Part shown: positions 16,701 through 28,414 of the stretch, in pieces
Layout: the number at the start of each line of letters is the position of its first letter
How positions within the stretch are numbered: position 1 is the first letter of the stretch
Assembly: GCA_030698375.1 (NCBI GenBank)
Contig: JAUYLL010000142.1
Location: forward strand, 1-49,925
Direction: 5' to 3'
DNA: 49,925 nucleotides
Origin: Nocardioides sp.
GTDB taxonomy: Bacteria > Actinomycetota > Actinomycetes > Propionibacteriales > Nocardioidaceae
Translations under genes and position numbers: made by a program
Notes under the pieces: model-generated
The model's database searches: none
Told to the model about the DNA's origin: nothing
The model's input: the letters and a program-made list of their open reading frames with translations, nothing else

Positions 16701-16990
16701 GGTCGCAGGTACAAGCCTGTGGCGCGCCGCTGGGTCGGAACTCACCCGCGTAGGCGGTTCCCGGGGTGAATCGCGGATCGGCGAAGACTGCTGCGCCCGC
16801 GGTGCCGACGTGATTGAGGGCCCCAACGTGGCGGATTTATCCGACTTCATCGCCGCACGGGTCGAGCGCGACGAGTTACCCATTCCTGCCGACCGCCAGG
16901 CGACACCACAACTTGACATATTCACGCGGTGAGACCACGACCGGGTTCCGAGATGTGATGCTCCGGGACCGGCTGCTGGCGCGGTTCTGG
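16700..16990. other. Interval with an unidentified short rightward frame
   Basis: A rightward frame ending at 16932 has a protein-like end (GADVIEGPNVADLSDFIAAR, then VERDELPIP). It overlaps the aldolase relic at its 5' side and has no clear start or family. I leave it as a possible relic. Confidence 0.35.
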
Positions 16991-17004
16991 GCGACCGGAA
17001 GCCA

Positions 17005-17946
17005 TCACAGTCCAACATCGAGCCGCTTCGCGAGCACGTCCCAGGCCTCGGCGTCACGGGTGCGTGGCGGGCGCACGGCGGGCGCCAGCATCCCGGTCAG
17101 GTCGGAGGCGACGTACGTCGGCTGCTCCTCCTCCCGGGCCAACGCCAGGTCCTGCAGAGTCGAGGCCCCGGAGAGAAGCAACAGCGAGTTGAGTCCCGCG
17201 GCGTTTGCGCCGGCGATGTCGGTGTCGAGCCGGTCGCCGCAGACCAGGGTCCGGGCATGGTCGGTGCCCAACTTGGTCCGGCCGAGCTCGAACAGCGCCG
17301 CACCGGGCTTGCCGGTCACGCGCGGGGTCCGGGTGGTCGTGGTCCGTACGGCGGCAACCAGCGCTCCGTTGCCGGGGGCTGGACCATGGGCGGTCGGGAG
17401 GAAGAGGTCGAGGTTGGTCGCCACCCAGGTCACCCCGCGCTGGACGAGGTAGCCGACCTCGGCGAGTTCGCGCCAGGTCACATCCACCCCCAGCCCCTGA
17501 ACGATCGCCTCGACCGGGGTGTCAGCCAGCTCCGCGACGCGAACAGGGACCAGTCCCACCTCGGTCAAGGCCTGCGCGACTCCCGGTCCGCCGACCGCAA
17601 GCACCGGGGCCCCGGGTTCGAGCCGTTGGGCGAGGTGCGCCGCCGCCGACTGTGAGCTGGTTACCACCGACCAGCCACGCCCTTCGACCCGGTTGGCTAG
17701 GTAATCGTCGAGGCCCAGCTCGCGCAGGTGCTCGACAATCTCCTCCGGCGGACGCGAGGCGTTGTTGGTCGCGAAGACGACGCCGATCCCGTTGGTCACG
17801 ACGTGGTTGAGGGTCTCGACCGCCCCGGGTACGGCCATGGGGCCGCGGTAGACGACGCCGTCCAGATCGCAGATCACCCCGTCGTACTCGTCAATGAGGC
17901 TGCCGGTCAGGAGATCGCTGGCCGGGTCACCGGACGTTGCGCTCAT
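17005..17946 (-). CDS. HAD-IIA family phosphatase (phosphoglycolate phosphatase / NagD-like)
   Basis: 313 residues from the ATG at 17946, preceded by GAGGAACGAG; a TTG at 17976 would add ten residues. HAD motifs: CDLDGVVYRGP (nucleophile and acid/base Asp), FATNNASRPPEE (motif II), VTGKPGAALF (Lys, motif III) and VCGDRLDTDIAGANAAG (motif IV). The cap insertion between motifs II and III is that of subclass IIA. Standing divergently from fbp with a shared candidate operator between them, it is a reasonable candidate for dephosphorylating 2-phosphoglycolate, the RuBisCO oxygenase product; the alternatives are a nucleotide or glycerol-phosphate phosphatase. Confidence 0.85.
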   Translation of the reverse strand: MSATSGDPASDLLTGSLIDEYDGVICDLDGVVYRGPMAVPGAVETLNHVVTNGIGVVFATNNASRPPEEIVEHLRELGLDDYLANRVEGRGWSVVTSSQSAAAHLAQRLEPGAPVLAVGGPGVAQALTEVGLVPVRVAELADTPVEAIVQGLGVDVTWRELAEVGYLVQRGVTWVATNLDLFLPTAHGPAPGNGALVAAVRTTTTRTPRVTGKPGAALFELGRTKLGTDHARTLVCGDRLDTDIAGANAAGLNSLLLLSGASTLQDLALAREEEQPTYVASDLTGMLAPAVRPPRTRDAEAWDVLAKRLDVGL

Positions 17947-18012
17947 GGTCTCGTTCCTCGTTGGGGGGCAGGGCAAGTCGATCGACGCTAGTGGCCCCGG
18001 GCAGTCCGGCGG

Positions 18013-18042
18013 CTCACCCGCGCGTATGACCTCGGGGGTGAC
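18013..18042. promoter_or_regulatory. Candidate cbb operator 1: CTCACCC-N16-GGGTGAC
   Basis: An inverted repeat in the divergent gap between the HAD-IIA phosphatase and fbp. Arm sequence and 16-base spacing match the repeat at 26480-26509. A further CTCACCC half site lies at 18075-18081. The regulator is unknown; the spacing places the arms about two helical turns apart. Confidence 0.55.
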
Positions 18043-18177
18043 CCGGGACGCCTCACCGCAAGCCCACCCCGCCGCTCACCCTGCAGGTGGATGACCGCCG
18101 TCGTTGCCACTGTTCTGCTGTCACTGGTGTGGTCGGGACACGCCGATGATGCAAGCCGATGACCCGCGAGGAGAGAC

Positions 18178-19260
18178 ATGCTGACGGAGCGTTCGACACT
18201 GGCGCAGTTCCTCATCGAAGAGCGGCGCCGCCACCCTGGATCGAGCGGGGAGCTCAACGCCCTGATCCTCGATGTGGCGCTGGCGTGCAAGGCGATCTCA
18301 CGGCGCATCGCATCGGGGGGCCTGACCGACCTGATCGGCAAGCAGGGTGCCGTCAACGTGCAGGGCGAGCAGCAGCAGAAGCTCGACGTGGTGTCCAACG
18401 ACATCTTCACCCGCACCACCGAGTGGGGCGGTGAGCTCGCCGGCATGGCCTCGGAGGAGATGGACGACGTCTACGCCATTCCGCCGGAGTTTCCGCGCGG
18501 CAAGTACCTCCTCACCTTCGACCCGCTCGACGGCTCCTCCAACATCGACGTGAACGTCTCGGTGGGCAGCATCTTCTCGATCATGCGCGCTGCGGCGCCG
18601 GGCCAGGATGCAGTCGCCGAGGACTTCTTGCAACCGGGCACCGAGCAGGTGGCCGCCGGCTACGCGATCTACGGGCCGTCGACGCTCCTGGTTCTGACGG
18701 TCGGCAGGGGTGTCCACGCCTTCACCTTGGACCCGTCCCTCGGTGAGTTCTTCCTGACCAGCCACGACATCAAGATCCCGGAGGCCGCCGCGGAGTTCGC
18801 CGTGAACTCTTCGAGGCGTCGGTTCTGGGAGCCGGCCATCACTCGCTACATCGACGAGTGCCTGCAGGGCGTGGGCGGGCCTCGTGAGAAGGACTTCAAC
18901 ATGCGGTGGGTCGCCTCGCTCGTGGCCGAGGCACACCGGATCCTCACTCGCGGTGGGGTGTTCATGTATCCGTGGGATTCCCAGGACCCGGAGGTGGATG
19001 GCAAGCTGCGGCTGCTCTACGAGGTCAACCCGATCGGGCTTCTGATCGAGCAGGCTGGCGGGCTGGCCACGACCGGTCGGGAACGGGTGCTCGACGTCAA
19101 GCCCACCGACCTGCATCAACGAGTCCCGTTCATCTTTGGCTCTGGCGAGGAGGTCGGGCGGATCATCCGCTACCACGCCGAGCAGGACGACGACCCCGGC
19201 GACTCCGCGGAGCGTGTGAACCCTTTGTACGGCCTGCGCGGACTTTTCCACGTCGGCTGA
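18178..19260 (+). CDS. fbp: Class I fructose-1,6-bisphosphatase
   Basis: 360 residues; hydrolyses fructose 1,6-bisphosphate (and possibly sedoheptulose 1,7-bisphosphate) in the CBB regeneration phase (cbbF role). The metal-binding signature FDPLDGSSNIDVNVSVG is at about residues 114-130, preceded by EMDDVYAIP, and the substrate region shows YAIYGPSTLLVLTVG and a later FMYPWD. This is the eukaryote-like class I type rather than GlpX. A GAGGAGAG ribosome site precedes the ATG. First gene of the rightward fbp-prk-gap-pgk unit. Confidence 0.95.
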   Translation: MLTERSTLAQFLIEERRRHPGSSGELNALILDVALACKAISRRIASGGLTDLIGKQGAVNVQGEQQQKLDVVSNDIFTRTTEWGGELAGMASEEMDDVYAIPPEFPRGKYLLTFDPLDGSSNIDVNVSVGSIFSIMRAAAPGQDAVAEDFLQPGTEQVAAGYAIYGPSTLLVLTVGRGVHAFTLDPSLGEFFLTSHDIKIPEAAAEFAVNSSRRRFWEPAITRYIDECLQGVGGPREKDFNMRWVASLVAEAHRILTRGGVFMYPWDSQDPEVDGKLRLLYEVNPIGLLIEQAGGLATTGRERVLDVKPTDLHQRVPFIFGSGEEVGRIIRYHAEQDDDPGDSAERVNPLYGLRGLFHVG

Positions 19261-19322
19261 CCTGAGGTTCCTCCAGGCCCCATGCATTCGCCCCCACGTC
19301 ACCCGATCCCAGGGAGGATCAA

Positions 19323-22473
<3,151 letters not shown>

Positions 22474-22501
22474 ACCTCCGACCGTCGGTTCCGCCGGAGA
22501 T

Positions 22502-23011
22502 TCACGTACCCGAGGGACCACGGTGCACCGACGCCGGCAGAGCAGGCAGCACGCCCTCGATCTCGTAGGCCGCGATCTGTCCGATCCGGCGCACGTGGCG
22601 CTGGTCGCCGGTGAACGGCGTGGAAAGGAAGAGCTCCACGAACCGGGTGAGATCCTCGACCGGGTGCATCCGGCCGCCGACCGCGATCACGTTGGCGTCG
22701 TTGTGCTCCCTGGCCAGGATGGCGGTTTCGCCCGACCAGACGAGCGCGGCCCTGATACCGGTGACCTTGTTGGCGGCAATCTGCTCGCCGTTGCCGGAGC
22801 CACCGATTACGATCCCGAACGCCTCCTTCCCCTCGGCCCGGTCGGCCATCACCGCCTTCGCGGCCCGCAGGCAGAACACCGGGTAGTCGTCGACCGCGTC
22901 GTAGACGAACGGTCCGTGGTCGACGACGTCGTGGCCGTGGGCGGTCAGCCCTTCGCTCAGGCGTGTCTTGAGCTCCAGGCCGGCGTGGTCGGAGCCGAGG
23001 TGTAGGCGCAT
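22502..23011 (-). CDS. rpiB: Ribose-5-phosphate isomerase B
   Basis: 169 residues, slightly longer than most RpiB. It starts MRLHLGSDHAGLELKTRL and carries the substrate loop VIGGSGNGEQIAANKVTGIR, then HNDANVIAVGGRM. Interconverts ribose and ribulose 5-phosphate, feeding prk. It is the last gene of the leftward rpe-tkt-HAD-rpiB unit, 33 bases after the HAD gene. Confidence 0.95.
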   Translation of the reverse strand: MRLHLGSDHAGLELKTRLSEGLTAHGHDVVDHGPFVYDAVDDYPVFCLRAAKAVMADRAEGKEAFGIVIGGSGNGEQIAANKVTGIRAALVWSGETAILAREHNDANVIAVGGRMHPVEDLTRFVELFLSTPFTGDQRHVRRIGQIAAYEIEGVLPALPASVHRGPSGT

Positions 23012-23044
23012 CGGTGGCCTCTGCTCTGTCTCGATGAAGTCCGG

Positions 23045-23755
23045 TTAGCTGTGCTGGCTCGTCGGTAGTGGCAGCCGGTTGTGGAACCAGGCGACCAGGG
23101 CGGGATCGGTGAAGCCGTCGGCGACCAGCGCCGCCCCGGAGAGGTCGTCGTCCCGGGTGTAGGCGTTGCTCGCCGCCACGCAGCGCAGGCCGGCGCCGAG
23201 CGCCGCCCTGACGCCGTTGGCCGAGTCCTCGACGGCGACGGTTGCCGTGGGGGAGCATCCGGTCAGCTCCAGCACCCGCAGGTACGCCGCCGGGCTCGGC
23301 TTGAGGTCGGTGACTTCGGTGCCGGTGACGACGGTCTGGAACCGTGGGCCGAAGACCCGGGCGAGCAGCGGCTCGACCCAGGCACGCGTGCCGGTCGTGG
23401 CCACGTGTACCTGGATGTCGTGTGCGTCGAGCTTGTCGAGCAGCTGTACGACGCCGGGTCGGGCCTGCACGCGGCCGTCCTCGACCACTTGGCGCATGAT
23501 CTCGGTCTTCCGTCGGTGCAGGCGTGCCGCGAGCTCGCGGGCGTCCTCCGGCGACGCGCCGGTCTCCTCGAACCAGGCCGCCAGCCGCCTGTCGCCGCCG
23601 CTGGTGCGGAGCAGCCGGCCGTAGGTCGGCACATCCCAGTGGTCGGGCAGCCCGGCCTCCTCGAACGCCGCGTTGAACGCGACCCGGTGTCCGTCGCGCT
23701 CGCTGTCCACCAGGGTGCCGTCGACGTCGAAGATCACCGCCTCCAGGCGGACCAC
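23045..23755 (-). CDS. CbbY-like HAD hydrolase (subfamily IA)
   Basis: 236 residues from a GTG one base after the tkt stop, with GGGAG upstream inside tkt. HAD motifs are IFDVDGTLVDSE (nucleophile), VATTGTRAWV (motif II), TDLKPSPAAY (Lys) and VEDSANGVRAALGAG (acid motif). The cap domain follows motif I. CbbY removes xylulose 1,5-bisphosphate, an inhibitory RuBisCO by-product, and the position between tkt and rpiB supports that role; a phosphoglycolate phosphatase or beta-phosphoglucomutase cannot be ruled out from sequence alone. Confidence 0.85.
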   Translation of the reverse strand: MVRLEAVIFDVDGTLVDSERDGHRVAFNAAFEEAGLPDHWDVPTYGRLLRTSGGDRRLAAWFEETGASPEDARELAARLHRRKTEIMRQVVEDGRVQARPGVVQLLDKLDAHDIQVHVATTGTRAWVEPLLARVFGPRFQTVVTGTEVTDLKPSPAAYLRVLELTGCSPTATVAVEDSANGVRAALGAGLRCVAASNAYTRDDDLSGAALVADGFTDPALVAWFHNRLPLPTSQHS

Positions 23756-23756
23756 T

Positions 23757-25685
23757 TCAGCTCCCGTCGCCGAGGTGTTCGCGGATGCGTGCGAGCACGG
23801 CCTCCGTGGTGAAGCCGAGGTGGGCCATGACCTCGCCACCGGGACCGCTCGCGCCGAAGTCGTCGATGCCGATGGCCAGGTCCACCAGGCTGGTCCAGCC
23901 GGAGGTGCTGCCGGCCTCGATGCTGACCCTGGTCGCGGTGCGGTCGGGTGTGTAGCGGGAGCGGTCCGGCGCGGACACCACGCGGACGCCGTACCCCTCG
24001 GCCCGCAGCTCCTCGGCGACACTTGCGGCCAGCGCCACCTCCGAGCCGGTGGCCACGATCTCCACCGACACGGATCCCTCGACGTCGAAGCCCTTGCCGC
24101 GCAGTTGCGGCACCGACTGCCGGGAGAGGATGAGCGCGGTCGGCCCGTCGGTGCGCTCGAGCGCTTGCCGCCAGGCCTCTGCGGTCTCGAGGTCGTCGGC
24201 CGGCCGCAAGACCGTGAGTCCGGGGATGACCCGGAGCGACTCGATGTGGGCGATGGGCTGGTGCGTGGGGCCGTCCTCGCCCACGGCGATGGAGTCGTGG
24301 GTGAAGACGTACACGACCGGCTGGCGCATCAGCGCTGACAACCGCAGCGCGGGCCGCAGGTAGTCGGCGAAGACCAGGAACGTGCTGCCGAAGACCCGGA
24401 AGCCGCCGTGCAGGCTCATGCCGTTGAGGATTGCCGCCATCCCGAACTCGCGGATGCCGAAGGCGATCGCCCGGTTCGAGTAGTCGTTCCGGGTCACCAG
24501 GTCGTCGTAGACCGTGCCGGTCGATCCGGCAAGGTCTGCCGAGCCGCCCACCAGCTCCGGCAGCACCGAGCCTGCGGCGTCCAGGCAGGCCTGCGAGGAC
24601 TGCCGGGTGGCGCGCGCGTTCTCACTGGGGACGGCGGCGAGCGCCTCGTCGAGCGCCTCGGGCAGGCCGCGTTCGCGGGTACGACGGAACTCGGCGGCCG
24701 CCTTTGGGGCCGACCTCTCCAGGTCGGCGAAGGTGGCCAGCCAGTTTGCGTGCGCCTTGGCGCCGACGTCACCCAGCACCGAGCAGACGGCGCGGATCGG
24801 GTCCGGCACGGTGAACGGCGGGTGATCCCATCCGGCCAGTTCCTTGGACTGGGCCAGCACCTCCTCGCCCAGCGGGGAGCCGTGGGCTTTCGAGGTGCCC
24901 TCGATGCCCGGGGCGCCTTGGCCGATCACCGTCCGGACCGCGATGAAGCTGGGCCGCGGGTCGGCCTTGGCGCGAGCGATTGCTTGGTCGATCGCGGCCA
25001 CGTCGGTGCCGTCCAGCACCGCCTCGGTATGCCAGCCGTAGGCGGCGAACCTGGCCAGCTGGTCGTCGCTGCAGGAGCGGTCGACCGCGCCGTCGATGGT
25101 GATCGAGTTGTCGTCCCAGAGCACGACCAGCCGGCCCAGGCCGAGGTGACCGGCAAATGACGCCGCCTCGTGGCTGATGCCCTCCATCAGGCATCCGTCG
25201 CCGACGATCACATAGGTGTGGTGGTCGGTGAGCCCGGGGTGGCGGGCGTGCGCCATCCGCTCGGCGAGGGCCATGCCCACGGCCATGGCCAGCCCCTGGC
25301 CCAGGGGACCGGTGGTGCACTCGACGCCCGGCGTCTCGCCGTACTCCGGGTGGCCGGGCGTCCTGGATCCCAGCTGCCGGAAGTTGCGCAGCTCGTCCTC
25401 GGGCAGGTCGTAGCCGAACATGTGCAGCAGCGCGTACAGCAGGGCGGAACCATGGCCGGCCGAGAGCACGAAGCGGTCCCGGTCCGCCCAGTCCGGAGCG
25501 GCCGGGTCGTGGCGGAGGTGGCGACTCCACAGTGTCCAGGCCATCGGGGCAGCGCCCATTGGCATCCCGGGGTGCCCGGAGTTCGCGGCCTGGACCATGT
25601 CGGCCGCGAGGAAGCGGATCGTGTCGATCGCAAGCTGGTCGATCTCAACCGACGAGACATTGGGTCGTGACAGGATTTCGGTCAT
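23757..25685 (-). CDS. tkt: Transketolase
   Basis: 642 residues (cbbT). Thiamine-diphosphate enzyme of the CBB regeneration phase. Visible: [20 protein letters not shown] at the N-terminus, [17 protein letters not shown], the ThDP motif [20 protein letters not shown] with [10 protein letters not shown], and in the second domain [20 protein letters not shown] with the catalytic Glu. The length is a little under the usual 660-700. The start overlaps the rpe stop (ATGA) and the stop is one base from the CbbY-like gene. Confidence 0.97.
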   Translation of the reverse strand: MTEILSRPNVSSVEIDQLAIDTIRFLAADMVQAANSGHPGMPMGAAPMAWTLWSRHLRHDPAAPDWADRDRFVLSAGHGSALLYALLHMFGYDLPEDELRNFRQLGSRTPGHPEYGETPGVECTTGPLGQGLAMAVGMALAERMAHARHPGLTDHHTYVIVGDGCLMEGISHEAASFAGHLGLGRLVVLWDDNSITIDGAVDRSCSDDQLARFAAYGWHTEAVLDGTDVAAIDQAIARAKADPRPSFIAVRTVIGQGAPGIEGTSKAHGSPLGEEVLAQSKELAGWDHPPFTVPDPIRAVCSVLGDVGAKAHANWLATFADLERSAPKAAAEFRRTRERGLPEALDEALAAVPSENARATRQSSQACLDAAGSVLPELVGGSADLAGSTGTVYDDLVTRNDYSNRAIAFGIREFGMAAILNGMSLHGGFRVFGSTFLVFADYLRPALRLSALMRQPVVYVFTHDSIAVGEDGPTHQPIAHIESLRVIPGLTVLRPADDLETAEAWRQALERTDGPTALILSRQSVPQLRGKGFDVEGSVSVEIVATGSEVALAASVAEELRAEGYGVRVVSAPDRSRYTPDRTATRVSIEAGSTSGWTSLVDLAIGIDDFGASGPGGEVMAHLGFTTEAVLARIREHLGDGS

Positions 25686-26389
25686 CAGGTGGCCTCTCCT
25701 TCGCGGGCGCTCGCGGTGGCAACGGTGCGCAGCTGAGTGACGGCCGCCGCCTTGCCGTGGGGGTGGGCGTACATCCAGGACCCCGAAATGAAGACGTCGG
25801 CCCCGGCCGCGGCGGCTCCGTGGATCGTCGTGTCGGTGATGCCGCCGTCGACCTCGAGCTCGACGGGAAGGCCGGAGTCGTGGATCATCCGGCGCAGCCG
25901 GGCGATCTTCGGCTCAACCGAGGGGATGTAGGCCTGGCCCCCGAATCCCGGGTTGACCGTCATCGCGAGCACCATATCCGCCTCGGTCAGCACGTGCTCG
26001 ACGACTTCGGCCGGCGTGTGCGGGTTGAGCGCCACGCCGCTGCGCGCGCCGAGCTCGCGGATGCGCGCGAGGGTTCGGTGCAGATGGGTGCAGGCCTCGG
26101 CGTGCACGATGACCAGTTCGCAGCCCGCGTCGATGTAGCGTCCGAGGAGCTCGTCGGGGTTGACTACCATGAGGTGCGCCTCGAAGCCGACAGTGCTGTG
26201 CGGGCGGGCCGCGGCGATCAGATCGGGGCCGAACGTCAGGTTGGGGACAAAGACGCCGTCCATGACGTCCCACTGGATGCGGTCAACGCCAGCCTCGCAC
26301 AGCGCCTGCACCTCCTCGCCGATGCGGGCGAAGTCGGCGGGCAGCACGGACGGCACGATGAGTGGCTGTCGGGCCCTGGGGTCGGTCAT
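25685..26389 (-). CDS. rpe: Ribulose-phosphate 3-epimerase
   Basis: 234 residues (cbbE). Motifs: [20 protein letters not shown], the metal-binding [48 protein letters not shown] and the terminal [20 protein letters not shown]. First gene of the leftward cbb unit. The divergent gap to the response regulator contains a candidate operator. A decayed second copy of this gene lies at 15060-15215. Confidence 0.97.
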   Translation of the reverse strand: MTDPRARQPLIVPSVLPADFARIGEEVQALCEAGVDRIQWDVMDGVFVPNLTFGPDLIAAARPHSTVGFEAHLMVVNPDELLGRYIDAGCELVIVHAEACTHLHRTLARIRELGARSGVALNPHTPAEVVEHVLTEADMVLAMTVNPGFGGQAYIPSVEPKIARLRRMIHDSGLPVELEVDGGITDTTIHGAAAAGADVFISGSWMYAHPHGKAAAVTQLRTVATASAREGEAT

Positions 26390-26479
26390 TAGTCAGGCTC
26401 TCTCTGTTGTCGTCGCTGTCACCGGTCGGTCTCGCCGATCGGTGATAGACCATCGGACCCCGGCCGGCCAAGCGGTGCA

Positions 26480-26509
26480 CTCACCCACGTGGGTGGAGCC
26501 TCGGGTGAG
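26480..26509. promoter_or_regulatory. Candidate cbb operator 2: CTCACCC-N16-GGGTGAG, containing a perfect palindrome
   Basis: Located in the 169-bp divergent gap between rpe and the response regulator. The outer arms and spacing match those at 18013-18042. The left arm overlaps a perfect 14-bp palindrome, CACCCACGTGGGTG (26482-26495). The preceding bases, TGCACTCACCC from 26476, are repeated exactly upstream of fba at 29445. Confidence 0.6.
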
Positions 26510-26558
26510 ATGGCGGCAGAGCCGCCGCGGGCATCCGGGACCAGACTACGCTGGGGTA

Positions 26559-27227
26559 ATGCCGGAGTCAGTTCCGAACTTGCTGCGTCTCGTGTTGGTT
26601 GATGACCACGAGATGGTACTGCACGGCCTCGATGCCATGCTCGGCCACTTCCCCCGAGACGTCGCTGTCGTGGGGCAGGCGACCACTGCAGGGGCGGCAC
26701 TCATCCTGGTCGCGGAGCAGTCTCCTGACGTCGTGCTTTGCGACGTGCGGATCGGTAGGGAGAGCGGCCTGGACCTGTGCCGGCAGATCACCACCCAGTA
26801 CCCCGAGACCAGGGTCGTGTTGCTGACCGTGTACGACGACGAGCACTACCTCTACCAGGGGCTCCGGGTCGGTGCGTCCGGCTACATCCTCAAGCGCATC
26901 GACGGCCAGGAACTGGTCAGGCAGCTGCGCCGAGTGGGAGAGGGGGAGACCGTCGTCGACCATGCCCTGGCGGGTCGCGTCGCCCTCTCCGCCGCGCGGC
27001 TCAGTGCCGGCGAGTTCTGGCCCGGCGCGCACCTGGGGCTCACCCAGCGTGAGTCGGAGGTGCTTGAGCTGCTCGTCTCGGGACACTCGAACAAGGCGGT
27101 CGCGAGCAAGCTGGTGGTCAGCGAGGACACCGTGAAGACGCACATCCGCGGGCTCTACCGCAAACTGGGGGTCTCCGACCGCAGCGGTGCGACCGCCGTC
27201 GCGCTGCGTGAGGGACTGTTCCGGTGA
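26559..27227 (+). CDS. NarL/LuxR-family response regulator
   Basis: 222 residues from the ATG at 26559. The receiver domain has the acidic pair LVLVDDHEMVLHG, phospho-acceptor D62 in VVLCDVRIG, the Thr switch VVLLTVYDDEHY and the Lys in ILKRIDG. The LuxR helix-turn-helix is LTQRESEVLELLVSGHSNKA, then VASKLVVSEDTVKTHIRGLY. The kinase gene overlaps its end (GTGA). Transcribed divergently from rpe-tkt-HAD-rpiB and next to fba, it is the best candidate in the window for a CBB regulator. A relic of a paralogue lies at 16155. Confidence 0.92.
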   Translation: MPESVPNLLRLVLVDDHEMVLHGLDAMLGHFPRDVAVVGQATTAGAALILVAEQSPDVVLCDVRIGRESGLDLCRQITTQYPETRVVLLTVYDDEHYLYQGLRVGASGYILKRIDGQELVRQLRRVGEGETVVDHALAGRVALSAARLSAGEFWPGAHLGLTQRESEVLELLVSGHSNKAVASKLVVSEDTVKTHIRGLYRKLGVSDRSGATAVALREGLFR

Positions 27228-28399
27228 GCCGCGTCGCGGCCGCGGTCCCCGACGCTGCCGAGCTGGCGGCAGGGTTCGGCGCCGACGTCGTCATCCTCTA
27301 CCGGGTCGAGGGCCAGGACCTCACCATCGCCGACATGTCGCCGATGCACCCCTCCGCCGGCTCGCTCACGCTCCAGGTCGGATTCGGCGTCACTGGACGC
27401 GTGGCCCGGACCCGGTCGCCGGTCGTGCTGGCCGAGGACTCGCCGCGCAACCTGCTCCACCGTCAGCTCCTGAACCTCAAGCCGCACCAGACTGTCGCCC
27501 GGCTGTGCGTGCCGTTGCCCGGTCTCGACGGCCGGTTCGAGTCGGCCGCCGTCGGGGTGCTCGCGATGCACCGGGTCCCGCGCCGCCCGTTCACCGACGA
27601 CGACCTCGAGCGGGCCGAGGCACTGGCCCCGATCCTCGGCCTGCGTCTGCACGCCGAGCAGTTGTGGCTGGCGGTCAATCGCCACCGGACCGAGCGCGAC
27701 CGCCTGATCAAGCAGGCGATCTCGGCCCAGGAGGTCGAGCGGCGCCGGATCGCCTTCGACCTGCATGACGGGGTCACCACCGCGCTCGCGTCGATGTCGT
27801 TCCACCTGTCGGCCGCAGACCTCACCCTTTCGGAGGTCGCCGACCACGAGTCGGCGACTCCCGATCGCGCGTGTCTGGACGTCGCACGAGCGGAGCTCGT
27901 CAGCGCGCGCGGGCTGGCCGACTTGGCGTACAACCAGACCCGGGCGGCGATCTCCGGGCTGCACAGCTTGGTTCTCGACGACCTCGGGTTGGTGGCGGCA
28001 ATCGAAACATTGGGGCAGATGGCCTCGCGCGACGACGGGCCGACGATCGAGCTCGTCGTCGATCAGACGGCCGCGATCGACGACATCCCCGACCACGCGG
28101 CGGCGGCGCTCTACCGGATCGCGCAGGAGGCGCTGGCCAACGCAATTAAGCACGCCGCCGCGGAGCGGATCGTGCTCTCGCTGCGCCGGGTAGGGGACTC
28201 GGTCGTCCTCGGCTGCACCGACGACGGCCGCGGCTTCGACCCGACCCAGAGCCGCGCCGAACGCGCGGGCGACAGCATGGGCGAGCAGCACTTCGGCCTC
28301 AGCTCGGTCGCAGAGCGCTGCGCGATGATCGACGCATCGCTGCGCGTCGAGTCGGCGCCGGGGCGGGGCACGACAATGCTGGTCGAGCTACCTCTCTGA
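27224..28399 (+). CDS. GAF-domain sensor histidine kinase (NarX/DegS type)
   Basis: 391 residues from a GTG overlapping the regulator stop. The N-terminal half (about 20-145) looks like a GAF domain: VVILYRVEGQDLTIADMS, GFGVTGRVARTRSPVV and RLCVPLPGL. A helix leads to the dimerisation motif AQEVERRRIAFDLHDGVTTA with phospho-acceptor H181. The HATPase part shows LYRIAQEALANAIKHAAAER (N box), CTDDGRGFD (G1) and HFGLSSVAERCAMIDASL (G2). No membrane segment is seen, so it is a cytoplasmic sensor, possibly of a redox signal or small ligand through GAF. Confidence 0.92.
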   Translation: MSRVAAAVPDAAELAAGFGADVVILYRVEGQDLTIADMSPMHPSAGSLTLQVGFGVTGRVARTRSPVVLAEDSPRNLLHRQLLNLKPHQTVARLCVPLPGLDGRFESAAVGVLAMHRVPRRPFTDDDLERAEALAPILGLRLHAEQLWLAVNRHRTERDRLIKQAISAQEVERRRIAFDLHDGVTTALASMSFHLSAADLTLSEVADHESATPDRACLDVARAELVSARGLADLAYNQTRAAISGLHSLVLDDLGLVAAIETLGQMASRDDGPTIELVVDQTAAIDDIPDHAAAALYRIAQEALANAIKHAAAERIVLSLRRVGDSVVLGCTDDGRGFDPTQSRAERAGDSMGEQHFGLSSVAERCAMIDASLRVESAPGRGTTMLVELPL

Positions 28400-28414
28400 C
28401 CGGCCCCCCGCGGA

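Noticed and set aside
22474-22501. Hairpin between convergent pgk and rpiB as terminator
   Set aside because: CTCCG/CGGAG pairing is short and interrupted; not a defensible stem.
24408-25160. Long open frames antisense to transketolase, and similar ones opposite hypF, cydA and dabA
   Set aside because: They lie opposite strongly conserved genes, are Arg/Gly/Pro-rich and have no family motifs; open antisense frames are expected at this GC content.
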